This document shows, one piece after another, positions 1 through 5,849 of a stretch of 6,486 nt of DNA. This DNA is from UBA11540 sp045531755 (lineage in GTDB: Bacteria > Bacillota > Clostridia > Oscillospirales > Ruminococcaceae). The position numbers were made by a program, and so were the translations under genes. Location of the stretch: NCBI GenBank assembly GCA_045531755.1, contig JAZSEP010000045.1, positions 1-6,486 of the forward strand, given 5' to 3'. The notes under the pieces were generated by a model. That model was not told where the DNA came from, did no database searches, and saw only the letters and a program-made list of their open reading frames with translations. Within the stretch, counting starts at the first letter, position 1. The number at the start of each line of letters is the position of its first letter.

Positions 1-371
1 ACTACCATCGAGAAAACGCACAAAAAGTAGACTGTCTTGCAGATAATCGAATCTCTTCTCGCGATGAACCAAGCCGCCATCGAGCAGAAAAGCAGTATGA
101 GGGCGGTGGAGAGAAGGGTTATTACCACGCTGTACAAAACGCTCTTATAGAAAGGATAGTTACCGAAGGTCATACCCTTTATGAAGTTTGCAAAGCCTGC
201 AAAGCTTTCAGCGTTTGGAAGCGCGAAGGTGTCAGTTTTTACGAAGGTGTTCAGCTTGAAGGAGTTTACAACCACCGAAACCACCGGCAGAACGTAGATT
301 ACCGAGATGATAGTCATCACTATCGAAAGTATGGTTTTGCCGAGCGAGCGTTTGGAAAGGGATTCTTTCAT
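1..371 (-). CDS. Carbohydrate ABC transporter permease, MalG type (partial, 5' end of gene only)
   Basis: This is the second inner-membrane subunit of a CUT1-type sugar importer; with the MalF-type partner it forms the transmembrane channel. Only the first 123 codons are present and the gene continues beyond the left edge. The translation starts MKESLSKRSLGK, followed by a first membrane helix at about residues 13-36 ending in the family-typical VVVNSFK. A periplasm-side stretch with FAGFANF comes next, then a second helix at about 78-103 (VLYSVVITLLSTALILLF) and the start of a third. The EAA loop that contacts the ATPase lies outside the window. The ATG (371-369) shares one base with the TAA of the upstream permease gene (TAATG). 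It is preceded by a strong AAGGAGG at 382-388 inside that gene's last codons, so the two are translationally coupled. The family call is firm; the substrate is unknown. Confidence 0.9.
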   Translation of the reverse strand, partial: MKESLSKRSLGKTILSIVMTIISVIYVLPVVSVVVNSFKLNTFVKTDTFALPNAESFAGFANFIKGMTFGNYPFYKSVLYSVVITLLSTALILLFCSMAAWFIARRDSIICKTVYFLCVFSMV

Positions 372-1276
372 TACTGCTGAACCTCCTTCCTGCGAGTGAA
401 GGCAAGCTGCATAAGTCCGAGTCCTGCGACGAGGATGAAGAACACAACCGCCTTAGCCTGTGCCACACCGGGAGAGGTGGAGCCCTGGCTGTAGAAGGTC
501 TGGTAGATGTTGAGCGCGAGCATCTCGGTGGTCTTTATCGCCGAGCCATCGGGCTGGATGATATAGGGAAGACCGGCTGTGAGCGCTAAGTTCTGGTCAA
601 ACAGCTTGAAGCCGTTTGTGAGGGAGAGGAAGGTGCAGATGGTAATCGAGGGCATAACGTTTGGTATAGTCACCTTGAAGAGCTTCTGCCAGCCGTTTGC
701 GCCGTCTATCATTGCAGCCTCGTGGATATCCTCGCTGACCGCCTGCAGACCTGCGATGTAGATTATCATCATATAGCCTATCTGCTGCCAGCAAAGAAGT
801 ATGATAAGTCCCCAGAAGCCCCAGGTGGAGTTCTGAAGGATGGATGTTCCGAAGTTTGAGAGTATGCCGTCGAATATCATCGACCAGATGTAGCCGAGCA
901 CGATTCCGCCGATGAGGTTAGGCATAAAGAATACCGTTCTGAATATGTTTGAGCCTCTGATGCCCTGGGTGAGCGCATACGCTACCGCAAAGGCAAGCAC
1001 GTTGATTATGACGAGGCTGACTATCGCAAACAGCGCTGTGTACCAAAACGAGCGAAGGAAGTTTTCGTCCTGAAAGGCTGTGAGATAGTTTCCGAAGCCT
1101 ATGAATTTTGCGTCGGATATGAGCTTGAATTTGCAAAGGGAAAGGTAGATTCCCTGTATAAACGGCCATACGAAGCCTATTGCAAACGCGACGAGAACAG
1201 GGCCGAGGAAAAACCAACCCCATTTGCCGAGCGTTTTGCTCATTACTGTGTCGCCTGTTATCTTTTTCTTTTTCAA
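371..1276 (-). CDS. Carbohydrate ABC transporter permease, MalF type
   Basis: First membrane subunit of the CUT1 sugar importer. The 301-residue product has a lysine-rich cytoplasmic N-terminus and about six hydrophobic segments (roughly residues 20-46, 78-103, 112-136, 150-176, 205-225, 274-294), the usual size and layout for a short MalF/LacF/UgpA-type subunit. The EAA signature that docks the ATP-binding subunit is clear at about residues 186-208: EAAMIDGANGWQKLF followed by VTIPNVMP. I chose the TTG start (1276-1274) because AGGAGAG (1284-1290) lies 7 bases before it. The in-frame ATG at 1243 (MSKTLGKWGW) has no comparable ribosome binding site but cannot be excluded. The gene follows the binding-protein gene after 89 bases containing a strong hairpin, and overlaps the next permease gene by one base. 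The transported sugar is not deducible. Confidence 0.95.
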   Translation of the reverse strand: MKKKKITGDTVMSKTLGKWGWFFLGPVLVAFAIGFVWPFIQGIYLSLCKFKLISDAKFIGFGNYLTAFQDENFLRSFWYTALFAIVSLVIINVLAFAVAYALTQGIRGSNIFRTVFFMPNLIGGIVLGYIWSMIFDGILSNFGTSILQNSTWGFWGLIILLCWQQIGYMMIIYIAGLQAVSEDIHEAAMIDGANGWQKLFKVTIPNVMPSITICTFLSLTNGFKLFDQNLALTAGLPYIIQPDGSAIKTTEMLALNIYQTFYSQGSTSPGVAQAKAVVFFILVAGLGLMQLAFTRRKEVQQ

Positions 1277-1283
1277 AACACAT

Positions 1284-1290
1284 CTCTCCT
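1284..1290 (-). promoter_or_regulatory. Ribosome binding site deciding a TTG start (MalF-type permease)
   Basis: On the minus strand the sequence reads AGGAGAG, then 7 bases, then TTGAAAAAGAAAAAG. It supports the TTG rather than the ATG 33 bases downstream. An ATG at 1283-1281 is better spaced from nothing and lies in another frame. Confidence 0.65.
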
Positions 1291-1300
1291 GACTGCGAGA

Positions 1301-1335
1301 ATGCAGGGCGGGCGATTCTGTCGCCCGCCCTGCAT
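1301..1335 (-). repeat. Strong intercistronic hairpin between binding-protein and permease genes
   Basis: Arms 1301-1315 (ATGCAGGGCGGGCGA) and 1321-1335 (TCGCCCGCCCTGCAT) are perfectly complementary over 15 bp around a 5-base loop. The hairpin starts 30 bases after the binding-protein stop codon. On the transcribed minus strand no T-run follows it, so it does not look like a complete intrinsic terminator. Its position matches the intergenic hairpins known from other sugar operons (for example malE-malF), which protect the upstream message from 3' exonucleases and lower expression of the permeases. The structure is seen directly; the function is inferred. Confidence 0.85.
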
Positions 1336-1365
1336 CAACAAGTTTAAATTATTGCCCAAGGAGAA

Positions 1366-2646
1366 TTATTTGTTAGCCTCTTTGTACTGAGTTGCCCAAC
1401 CGTCTACGAAAGCGGTCTTAACGAGTTCCCAGTTAGCGTCTGTCTGGTCAGCATTGTATGCGTTCAGAGCAGAAACGAGAGCTGCGCGGTATGCGTCAAC
1501 GTTAGGCTGATAGTTTGTAGCCCAATCCATTACGTAGCATCCGTCTGCGCTGTACTTGTTAGCAGCAGCGAGGAATCCGTTTGTGGACTCTGCAGCAGAC
1601 TTGTAAGGCATAACGCCGAAGGTGTCAACGAGCTTTCTGGAAGCTTCTGCGTCTGTTACGCACCATACCATGAAGTCCATAGTAGCCTTCTGGTCAGCCT
1701 CAGAAACCTTGGAGTTGATTGCCCAGTAGTTCTCTGTACCGCAGTTGAGACCTGCTTTTTCTTCGCCCTCAACGCCGCAGTAGTAAGGAATCATTGTAGC
1801 GTTCGGAACCTTTTCAGCAACAGCGCTGTACTCCCAAGAACCGTTTACATAGAAAGCAGCCTTGCCGGAGGTGAACTGTGTCTGTGCATCGTGTCCGCCT
1901 GTTGCGAGCTCTGTGGGAGCTGTGAGGGAGTTGTTGATGCAGAGATCATAGAGGTTCTTGAAGTTTTCCATATACTTACCTGTGATAGAGGGAGGACATT
2001 CTTTCCATCCGCCTGCATCACGGGACTCATAGAAGTATTCAAGGTTAGCCATGTGGCCTGTAAATCTCCAAGAGGAAGAGCCGTCCATATCGGAAGCAGA
2101 GAATGCATCGAAGCCGAGCTCTGCAGCGCGAGCGTGGATGTCCTCTGCAACCTTCTTAAGACCTGCAAAGTTCTTGATGTCGTCCATCTTGTAGCCTGCC
2201 TTCTCAATGAGGTCAGGGTTTACGATGATGCCGTAGCACTCGTAGCAATAACCGATGGAAACGAGGTTTCCGTCTTCGTCATACATATTGTAAGCGTCGG
2301 TGTTGAGCTCTTTTGCGATTGCGGAATCCTTGAGGTTTACCGCATAGTCTTTCCACTCTTTAACCGCTGCCTGATTACCGATAACGAACATTGTGGGAGC
2401 CTCTGTTTTGTCCATTTCAGCGATGAGTGTCTGGTTGTATGTGCCGGAAGCAGCTGTAACAACCTTTACCTCGATGCCTGTTTCGTCTGTGTACATCTTT
2501 GCAACCTCTTGCAAAACTGCATCAGACTCGGGCTTGAAGTTGAGCCAGTAAACTCTGCCCTTTGCGTCTGCTGTATCGCCGGTGCAGGATGCAAAGATTC
2601 CGATGCACATTACTGCAACCAATACGAGAGCCAGTACTTTTTTCAT
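1366..2646 (-). CDS. Carbohydrate ABC transporter substrate-binding lipoprotein (CUT1 family)
   Basis: Extracellular sugar-binding lipoprotein that captures a carbohydrate and delivers it to the MalF/MalG-type permeases encoded downstream. The 426-residue product starts MKKVLALVLVAVMCIGIFASC, a lipoprotein signal peptide with the lipidated cysteine at residue 21 (FASC, a slightly unusual lipobox with Phe at -3). The mature part begins with the typical first strand RVYWLNFKPESDAV and carries the family hallmark FTSGKAAFYVNGSWEY at residues 258-273. Length and layout match MalE/MsmE-like solute-binding family 1 proteins. The ATG at 2646 is preferred over one 42 bases upstream because AAGGAGG (2655-2661) is spaced 8 bases before it and the upstream extension would spoil the signal peptide. 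Codons are biased to GCT/GCA and GTT compared with the GC-ending lacI-type gene, consistent with high expression. Its ligand is unknown. Confidence 0.95.
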   Translation of the reverse strand: MKKVLALVLVAVMCIGIFASCTGDTADAKGRVYWLNFKPESDAVLQEVAKMYTDETGIEVKVVTAASGTYNQTLIAEMDKTEAPTMFVIGNQAAVKEWKDYAVNLKDSAIAKELNTDAYNMYDEDGNLVSIGYCYECYGIIVNPDLIEKAGYKMDDIKNFAGLKKVAEDIHARAAELGFDAFSASDMDGSSSWRFTGHMANLEYFYESRDAGGWKECPPSITGKYMENFKNLYDLCINNSLTAPTELATGGHDAQTQFTSGKAAFYVNGSWEYSAVAEKVPNATMIPYYCGVEGEEKAGLNCGTENYWAINSKVSEADQKATMDFMVWCVTDAEASRKLVDTFGVMPYKSAAESTNGFLAAANKYSADGCYVMDWATNYQPNVDAYRAALVSALNAYNADQTDANWELVKTAFVDGWATQYKEANK

Positions 2647-2722
2647 TTTCTTGTCCTCCTTAGTTTGTCGCTTTTCGCGATGGTACATAATAAAAATTTA
2701 TTTCCACGCCGCAGCGTAAAAA

Positions 2723-3733
2723 TCAGTCCATTTGCGCGAGTGTTTCGCCTTTTCTCAGCCGCGTTTGTAAACAGATGTGGCGGTTGTTCCCGTCCGACAA
2801 TAGCTCCAGAAGAATTCTCACCGCTTCCTCGCCCATCTCTTCTCTCGGCTGAATGAGGGTCGTGAGGGTGGGGGTGGTGTATTTCGACATCTCGATACCG
2901 TCTATTGATATTACCGAAACGTCCTCGGGAACGCGCTTGCCTTCCTTGAAGAGCGCCTTCATCGCGGCAATCGCCGTCGTATCCGCAACGGCAAACAGCG
3001 CCGTGACGTCGGGGCGTCTTTTCACAAGTCTTCGGGTTTCCTGATATGCGTGGTGCATCTCGTAATCTCCGCACTCCACGACAAGCTCGCCGTCAGGCTC
3101 GATTCCCGAATCTCTCATCGCGTCACAGTAGCCCTTATAACGAATCTGGCTTATCGAACGGTCGTCGATACTGCCCAGAAGCACCGCAATCTTCTTGTGC
3201 CCTTTTTCTATGAGAAGCTTCGTTGCCTTGTACGCCTCCTGATAGTCGTCGACGCACACCGAGGAAAATTTCTTCCTGTCAAGGCTTCCGAAGGTGTTGG
3301 TGAAGGTACAGCAGACAAACGGCACGTCAAGCACCGCCACCTCCTCGGGCGTATAGTCAAACCTTCCGCCCAGAAGGATGAGTCCGCGAAGTCTTTTTGA
3401 CCTGACAAGTGCCGCGCCCTCGCCGAGCTCGTCGTCCTCGGTGTCGATGTGGTGCGGTATCATTGTATAGTCTGCTTTGCCCGCGGCAGTTTCTATCGAG
3501 CGGATAACCGAGCTGAAAAACGGGTTTTCCGCGCCTCGCACTACAACGCCGATGGTGTCGGCAGGTGCCTTTCCCAAATCTCGCGCGCTGGAGTTCGGAA
3601 CGTAGTGAAGCTCACGAATTGCATCCATTACCTTGGCGCGAAGTTCTTCGCGCACGTCGGGGTGTCCGTTGAGCACTCGTGAAACCGTAGTTATTGAAAC
3701 GCCGCAAAATTCGGCAACATCTTTTATCGTCAT
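2723..3733 (-). CDS. LacI/GalR-family transcriptional regulator
   Basis: Sugar-responsive DNA-binding repressor, 336 residues, the normal length for LacI/CcpA-type proteins. The N-terminal helix-turn-helix spans residues 2-22 (TIKDVAEFCGVSITTVSRVL), followed by the hinge helix around YVPNSSARDLGK (44-55), which inserts its residues into the centre of the operator. The periplasmic-binding-protein-like ligand domain starts at IGVVVRG (61). Likely ligand-contact residues are D162 in VDDYQEA (the family usually has VDN), R198 in RYKGY, D251 in ADTTAIA and D279 in SIDG. The start is the only good ATG, with a modest AGGG at 3742-3745. It is the first gene of the operon, with 76 bases and no terminator before the binding-protein gene. 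A perfect operator lies upstream, so autoregulation and control of the transporter are likely. The effector sugar cannot be read from the sequence. Confidence 0.95.
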   Translation of the reverse strand: MTIKDVAEFCGVSITTVSRVLNGHPDVREELRAKVMDAIRELHYVPNSSARDLGKAPADTIGVVVRGAENPFFSSVIRSIETAAGKADYTMIPHHIDTEDDELGEGAALVRSKRLRGLILLGGRFDYTPEEVAVLDVPFVCCTFTNTFGSLDRKKFSSVCVDDYQEAYKATKLLIEKGHKKIAVLLGSIDDRSISQIRYKGYCDAMRDSGIEPDGELVVECGDYEMHHAYQETRRLVKRRPDVTALFAVADTTAIAAMKALFKEGKRVPEDVSVISIDGIEMSKYTTPTLTTLIQPREEMGEEAVRILLELLSDGNNRHICLQTRLRKGETLAQMD

Positions 3734-3771
3734 CTGTTTTTCCCTACTGTAAAAAGCCGTTTCGTGCGTCG

Positions 3772-3789
3772 ACTGAAAACGTTTTCAGT
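3772..3789. promoter_or_regulatory. Palindromic LacI/CcpA-type operator (perfect cre match)
   Basis: ACTGAAAACGTTTTCAGT is a perfect 18-bp palindrome with a central CG, the hallmark of LacI/GalR-family operators. Its core TGAAAACGTTTTCA also fits the CcpA cre consensus TGWNANCGNTNWCA at every position. It starts about 4 bases after the predicted transcription start of the repressor operon and ends 38 bases before the repressor ATG, a position suited to blocking transcription. Whether the local repressor, a global CcpA, or both bind is open. Confidence 0.9.
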
Positions 3790-3797
3790 TGACATCT

Positions 3798-3828
3798 ATA
3801 TTAAAACATACAGAAAAGATTTTGTCAA
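3798..3828 (-). promoter_or_regulatory. Predicted sigma-A promoter of the lacI-type/sugar transport operon
   Basis: On the minus strand TTGACA (3828-3823) is followed after 17 bases by TTTAAT (3805-3800), or after 19 bases by TAATAT (3803-3798). Transcription would start near 3791-3793, just before the palindromic operator, giving a leader of about 60 bases. The -35 is exact and the -10 is moderate. Confidence 0.7.
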
Positions 3829-3963
3829 TAATTTTTTGCTAAATTCAGCAGGATTTATGGATTTTGGTGAAAGTTTATGTGCATTTTGCACAACCATTTT
3901 TGTTTCACACTATATTTTACCATCTGTCGAGCGCAAAAATTGCCGTTTTTTATCGGCGCGGAC

Positions 3964-3992
3964 TTGTAAACCTCTGTTTTTTGGGGTATACT
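3964..3992 (+). promoter_or_regulatory. Predicted sigma-A promoter of pyruvate kinase gene
   Basis: TTGTAA (3964-3969), 17-base spacer, TATACT (3987-3992). Predicted start near 3999, giving a short leader of about 25 bases before the GTG start codon. No cre-like palindrome overlaps this promoter. Confidence 0.8.
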
Positions 3993-4024
3993 CTTTTTAG
4001 AATGAACATAAAGGCTGTGATTAT

Positions 4025-5437
4025 GTGAGAAAAACAAAAATTATTTGTACTATAGGTCCTGCAAGTGACAGCGAGCAGGTGTTCACACAGATGTGCGAGT
4101 CGGGGCTGAACGTCGCAAGGCTCAACTTCTCCCACGGCACCCACGAGGACCATCAGATAAAGATTGATATGATAAAGCGCGTGAGGGACAGGCTCGGTCT
4201 GCCCGTCGCAATTATGCTCGATACAAAGGGTCCGGAGTACCGCATCGGTATGTTCAAAAACGGCAAGGTGTCCGTCAAGGACGGCGACCGCTTCACCTTC
4301 ACGACCCGTCAGATTGAGGGCGACGAAACGATTGTTTCGGTGAGCTACGAGGGACTTGTCAACGACCTTGCAAAAGGGGACAGAATTCTCGTGAACAACG
4401 GGCTTGTCATCTTCTCGGTTGACGAGATTGAGGGCAGCGAAATCCACTGCACCGTCGAGGTCGGGGGAGAGCTTTCAAACCGCAAGAGCATGAGCTTTCC
4501 GAACAAGTCTTTAAACAGCGTCTATCTCAGCGAGGTTGACAAGGCGGACATCCTTTTCGGCATCAGAAACGACGTTGACTATATCGCGGCAAGCTTCGTT
4601 TCCAAGGCGCAGGACATCCTCGACATCAAGGAGTTTTTAAAGGCAAACGGCGGCGAGAAGATAAGCATTATTGCGAAGATTGAAAACCGCACGGGAATTG
4701 ACAACATCGACAGTATTGTTTCCGAGTGTGACGGAATTATGATTGGCAGAGGCGACCTCGGCGTTGAGGTGCCGTTTGCCGAGCTTCCCGCAATACAAAA
4801 GCATCTGATTACGAGATGCCGTCTTTTAGGCAAGCGCGTCATCACCGCGACCGAGATGCTCGAGTCGATGATACACAATCCGCGCCCCACAAGAGCCGAG
4901 ATTTCCGACGTTGCCAACGCCGTCTACGACGGCACGAGCGCGGTTATGCTTTCGGGCGAGAGCGCCGCAGGAAAATACCCTGTGCAAACCCTGCAGACTA
5001 TGGTGAAAATCGTCGAGGAAACCGAAAAGCACATAGACTATCAGAAGGTTTTCCGCACAAGCGATTTCAAGATTAAAAATATGGTGGACGCCGTCAGCCA
5101 CGCGACCTGCGGTATGGCTATCGACATCGGCGCGAAGGCTATGGTTGTAAGCTCGATGTCGGGTATGACGGTGAGAATGGTTTCCCGTTTCAGAGCGCCT
5201 ATGGACATCATCGGCATCACCACCGACAAAAAGGTATGGTATCAGCTCGCGCTTTCCTGGGGCGTTACCCCTGCGCTGAGCGAAACCTTTAACTCCGTTG
5301 AGGTGCTGTTCTACCACGCCTGCAAGACCGCAAAGGAGATGCTCGACCTCAAAAAAGGCGACCGCGTCGTCCTCACGGGCGGTATGACAAACGGCGTTTC
5401 CGGTAATACCAATATGGTTAAGGTGGAAACAATTTGA
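4025..5437 (+). CDS. pyk: Pyruvate kinase
   Basis: Glycolytic enzyme that converts phosphoenolpyruvate and ADP to pyruvate and ATP in the cytoplasm. The 470 residues begin RKTKIICTIGPAS, the family's first strand. The substrate-site motif ARLNFSHG (31-38) has R32, N34 and S36, and MLDTKGPE (64-71) has D66, T67 and K68. The lid B domain spans about 72-168. Catalytic K218 and metal ligand E220 lie in AKIEN, D244 lies in MIGRGDLGVEVP (239-250), and ITATEMLESM (273-282) completes the active site. The product is PykF-sized and ends after the C domain at VKVETI, so it lacks the extra phosphohistidine-like C-terminal domain found in Bacillus-type enzymes of about 585 residues. The start is GTG, embedded in ATGTGA with a weak AAAGG (4010-4014) 10 bases before; no in-frame ATG gives the conserved N-terminus. 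It is transcribed alone. Confidence 0.97.
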   Translation: MRKTKIICTIGPASDSEQVFTQMCESGLNVARLNFSHGTHEDHQIKIDMIKRVRDRLGLPVAIMLDTKGPEYRIGMFKNGKVSVKDGDRFTFTTRQIEGDETIVSVSYEGLVNDLAKGDRILVNNGLVIFSVDEIEGSEIHCTVEVGGELSNRKSMSFPNKSLNSVYLSEVDKADILFGIRNDVDYIAASFVSKAQDILDIKEFLKANGGEKISIIAKIENRTGIDNIDSIVSECDGIMIGRGDLGVEVPFAELPAIQKHLITRCRLLGKRVITATEMLESMIHNPRPTRAEISDVANAVYDGTSAVMLSGESAAGKYPVQTLQTMVKIVEETEKHIDYQKVFRTSDFKIKNMVDAVSHATCGMAIDIGAKAMVVSSMSGMTVRMVSRFRAPMDIIGITTDKKVWYQLALSWGVTPALSETFNSVEVLFYHACKTAKEMLDLKKGDRVVLTGGMTNGVSGNTNMVKVETI

Positions 5438-5454
5438 TGCGTTGCATCAAATTG
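5430..5454 (+). repeat. Perfect hairpin overlapping the pyk stop codon
   Basis: Arms 5430-5440 (CAATTTGATGC) and 5444-5454 (GCATCAAATTG) pair over 11 bp around the loop GTT. The pyk TGA (5435-5437) lies in the left arm. No T-run follows on the plus strand, so it is not a terminator by itself. It is the first of three hairpins, all with 3-base loops, between pyk and the converging XRE gene. Confidence 0.85.
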
Positions 5455-5486
5455 AGTGAAGAGTGAATAGTGAAGAGTGAAGAGTT
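5454..5486 (+). repeat. Tandem heptamer repeat, GAGTGAA x about 4.7
   Basis: Units in order are GAGTGAA, GAGTGAA, TAGTGAA, GAGTGAA and a partial GAGTTAT. A 7-bp period shifts the frame by one each time, so TGA occurs in all three plus-strand frames within 17 bases. It is too short for a CRISPR array and looks like part of a dispersed intergenic element together with the flanking hairpins. Confidence 0.85.
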
Positions 5487-5492
5487 ATGGAC

Positions 5493-5511
5493 AGTTTTGC
5501 TACGCAAAACT
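5493..5511 (+). repeat. Second 3' hairpin downstream of pyk
   Basis: AGTTTTGC (5493-5500) pairs perfectly with GCAAAACT (5504-5511) around the loop TAC. It has no T-run after it. It lies between the heptamer repeats and the terminator, and its plan (perfect arms, 3-base loop) repeats that of the hairpin at the pyk stop. Confidence 0.7.
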
Positions 5512-5526
5512 ACCGAACAAATGCTG

Positions 5527-5554
5527 AACGCACCTGCATTGCAGGTGCGTTTTT
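5527..5554 (+). terminator. Rho-independent terminator of pyk
   Basis: AACGCACCTGC (5527-5537) pairs over 11 bp with GCAGGTGCGTT (5541-5551) around ATT, followed by a T-run to 5554. The T-run reaches the stop codon of the converging XRE gene (5555-5553). On the minus strand the same hairpin is followed by CAGCATTTG, so it is a good terminator only for plus-strand transcripts. Confidence 0.9.
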
Positions 5555-5753
5555 AATCTTTTACATATTCTGCGATATCCTGAATGTTACATTCGAGAAT
5601 GGCACACAGTTTGTTTAGTGTCTTCGTTTCCATATTGTCGTTGGCTTTCAGTCGGCGAATAGTCTTGCTGTCTATTCCGCACCTTTCTCTGAGCTGATAA
5701 GTTGATACGCCTTTTTCTTGCATCAACTTCCACAATCTGTCGTATTTTATCAT
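5553..5753 (-). CDS. Small XRE/Cro-type helix-turn-helix regulator
   Basis: A 66-residue protein that is essentially one DNA-binding domain of the Cro/CI (XRE) family, of the compact YozG-like kind. After MIKYDRLWKLMQEKGV come the scaffold and recognition helices, STYQLRERCGIDSKTIRRLKAN (17-38), then TKTLNKLCAILECNIQDIAEYV, the typical closing helices with the conserved L-x-x-IC/LC-x-x-L-x-C pattern. The ATG at 5753 has AGAGGTGA (5761-5768) 7 bases upstream. A longer form starting at 5774 would begin inside the promoter and lacks a ribosome binding site. There is no ligand or sensor domain, so it probably acts as a dimer whose activity is set by its own level or by a partner protein. It is divergent to a 55-residue cysteine protein, and repeated boxes in the shared promoter region suggest that it controls both. 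Its biological target is otherwise unknown. Confidence 0.92.
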   Translation of the reverse strand: MIKYDRLWKLMQEKGVSTYQLRERCGIDSKTIRRLKANDNMETKTLNKLCAILECNIQDIAEYVKD

Positions 5754-5767
5754 ATTGTTCTCACCTC

Positions 5768-5796
5768 TTGACATTTTTAATTATGGGGGTTATAAT
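5768..5796 (+). promoter_or_regulatory. Exact-consensus sigma-A promoter of the 55-residue protein gene
   Basis: TTGACA (5768-5773), 17 bases, TATAAT (5791-5796): both hexamers and the spacer are perfect. Start predicted near 5803, giving a 47-base leader. An unrestrained consensus promoter is rare and suggests repression, fitting the operator-like boxes that overlap it. A second match, TTGTTA (5802-5807) and TATAAT (5825-5830) with 17 bases between, would start inside the ribosome binding site and is less likely to be used. Confidence 0.85.
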
Positions 5797-5808
5797 CTTA
5801 TTTGTTAA
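5780..5808 (-). promoter_or_regulatory. Predicted promoter of the XRE regulator gene
   Basis: On the minus strand TTAACA (5808-5803) is followed after 17 bases by CATAAT (5785-5780). Start predicted near 5773, about 20 bases before the ATG. It interleaves face to face with the consensus plus-strand promoter (5768-5796), so the two cannot be occupied by polymerase at once. Confidence 0.65.
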
Positions 5809-5825
5809 GGGGATATAATCCCCAT
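5783..5825. promoter_or_regulatory. Candidate XRE operator: inverted ATGGGG(G/A)TTATA boxes
   Basis: ATGGGGGTTATA (5783-5794, plus) and ATGGGGATTATA (5825-5814, minus) match at 11 of 12 positions as an inverted repeat. In addition GGGGTTATAATC (5786-5797) and GGGGATATAATC (5809-5820) match at 11 of 12 as a direct repeat 23 bp apart, about two helical turns. The second forms a perfect palindrome, GGGGAT-ATA-ATCCCC (5809-5823). The left box covers both -10 elements. Binding by the adjacent XRE protein is inferred. Confidence 0.6.
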
Positions 5826-5849
5826 ATAATTATAAAGGTGGTTTTGTAA

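Larger units (their letters stand above)
3734..4024. other. Divergent control region between the sugar operon and pyruvate kinase
   Basis: This 291-bp gene-free stretch is AT-rich. It holds the minus-strand operon promoter and operator at its left end and the plus-strand pyk promoter at its right end. The middle, about 3830-3960, shows no open reading frame with a ribosome binding site and no strong hairpin that I could find. Confidence 0.7.

Noticed and set aside
2647..2722. Separate promoter or terminator between the lacI-type and binding-protein genes
   Set aside because: A TATTAT is present but no acceptable -35 lies 16-18 bases upstream. The only inverted repeats are 4-bp stems (TCGC/GCGA and ACGC/GCGT), so co-transcription is the simpler reading.
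1891..2856. Long plus-strand open frame of 321 codons opposite the binding-protein gene
   Set aside because: It lies antisense to a clear solute-binding protein and the end of the lacI-type gene, has no ribosome binding site, and its Cys/Val/Leu-rich translation has no family features.
3789..3815. Plus-strand TTGACA next to the operator as a second promoter
   Set aside because: No -10-like hexamer occurs at a proper distance downstream.
4826..5317. Minus-strand open frame of 163 codons opposite pyk
   Set aside because: Histidine/arginine-rich shadow of the pyruvate kinase reading frame without a start signal.
5454..5486. Repeat array as a possible CRISPR
   Set aside because: The units are 7 bp with no spacers and no cas genes nearby.
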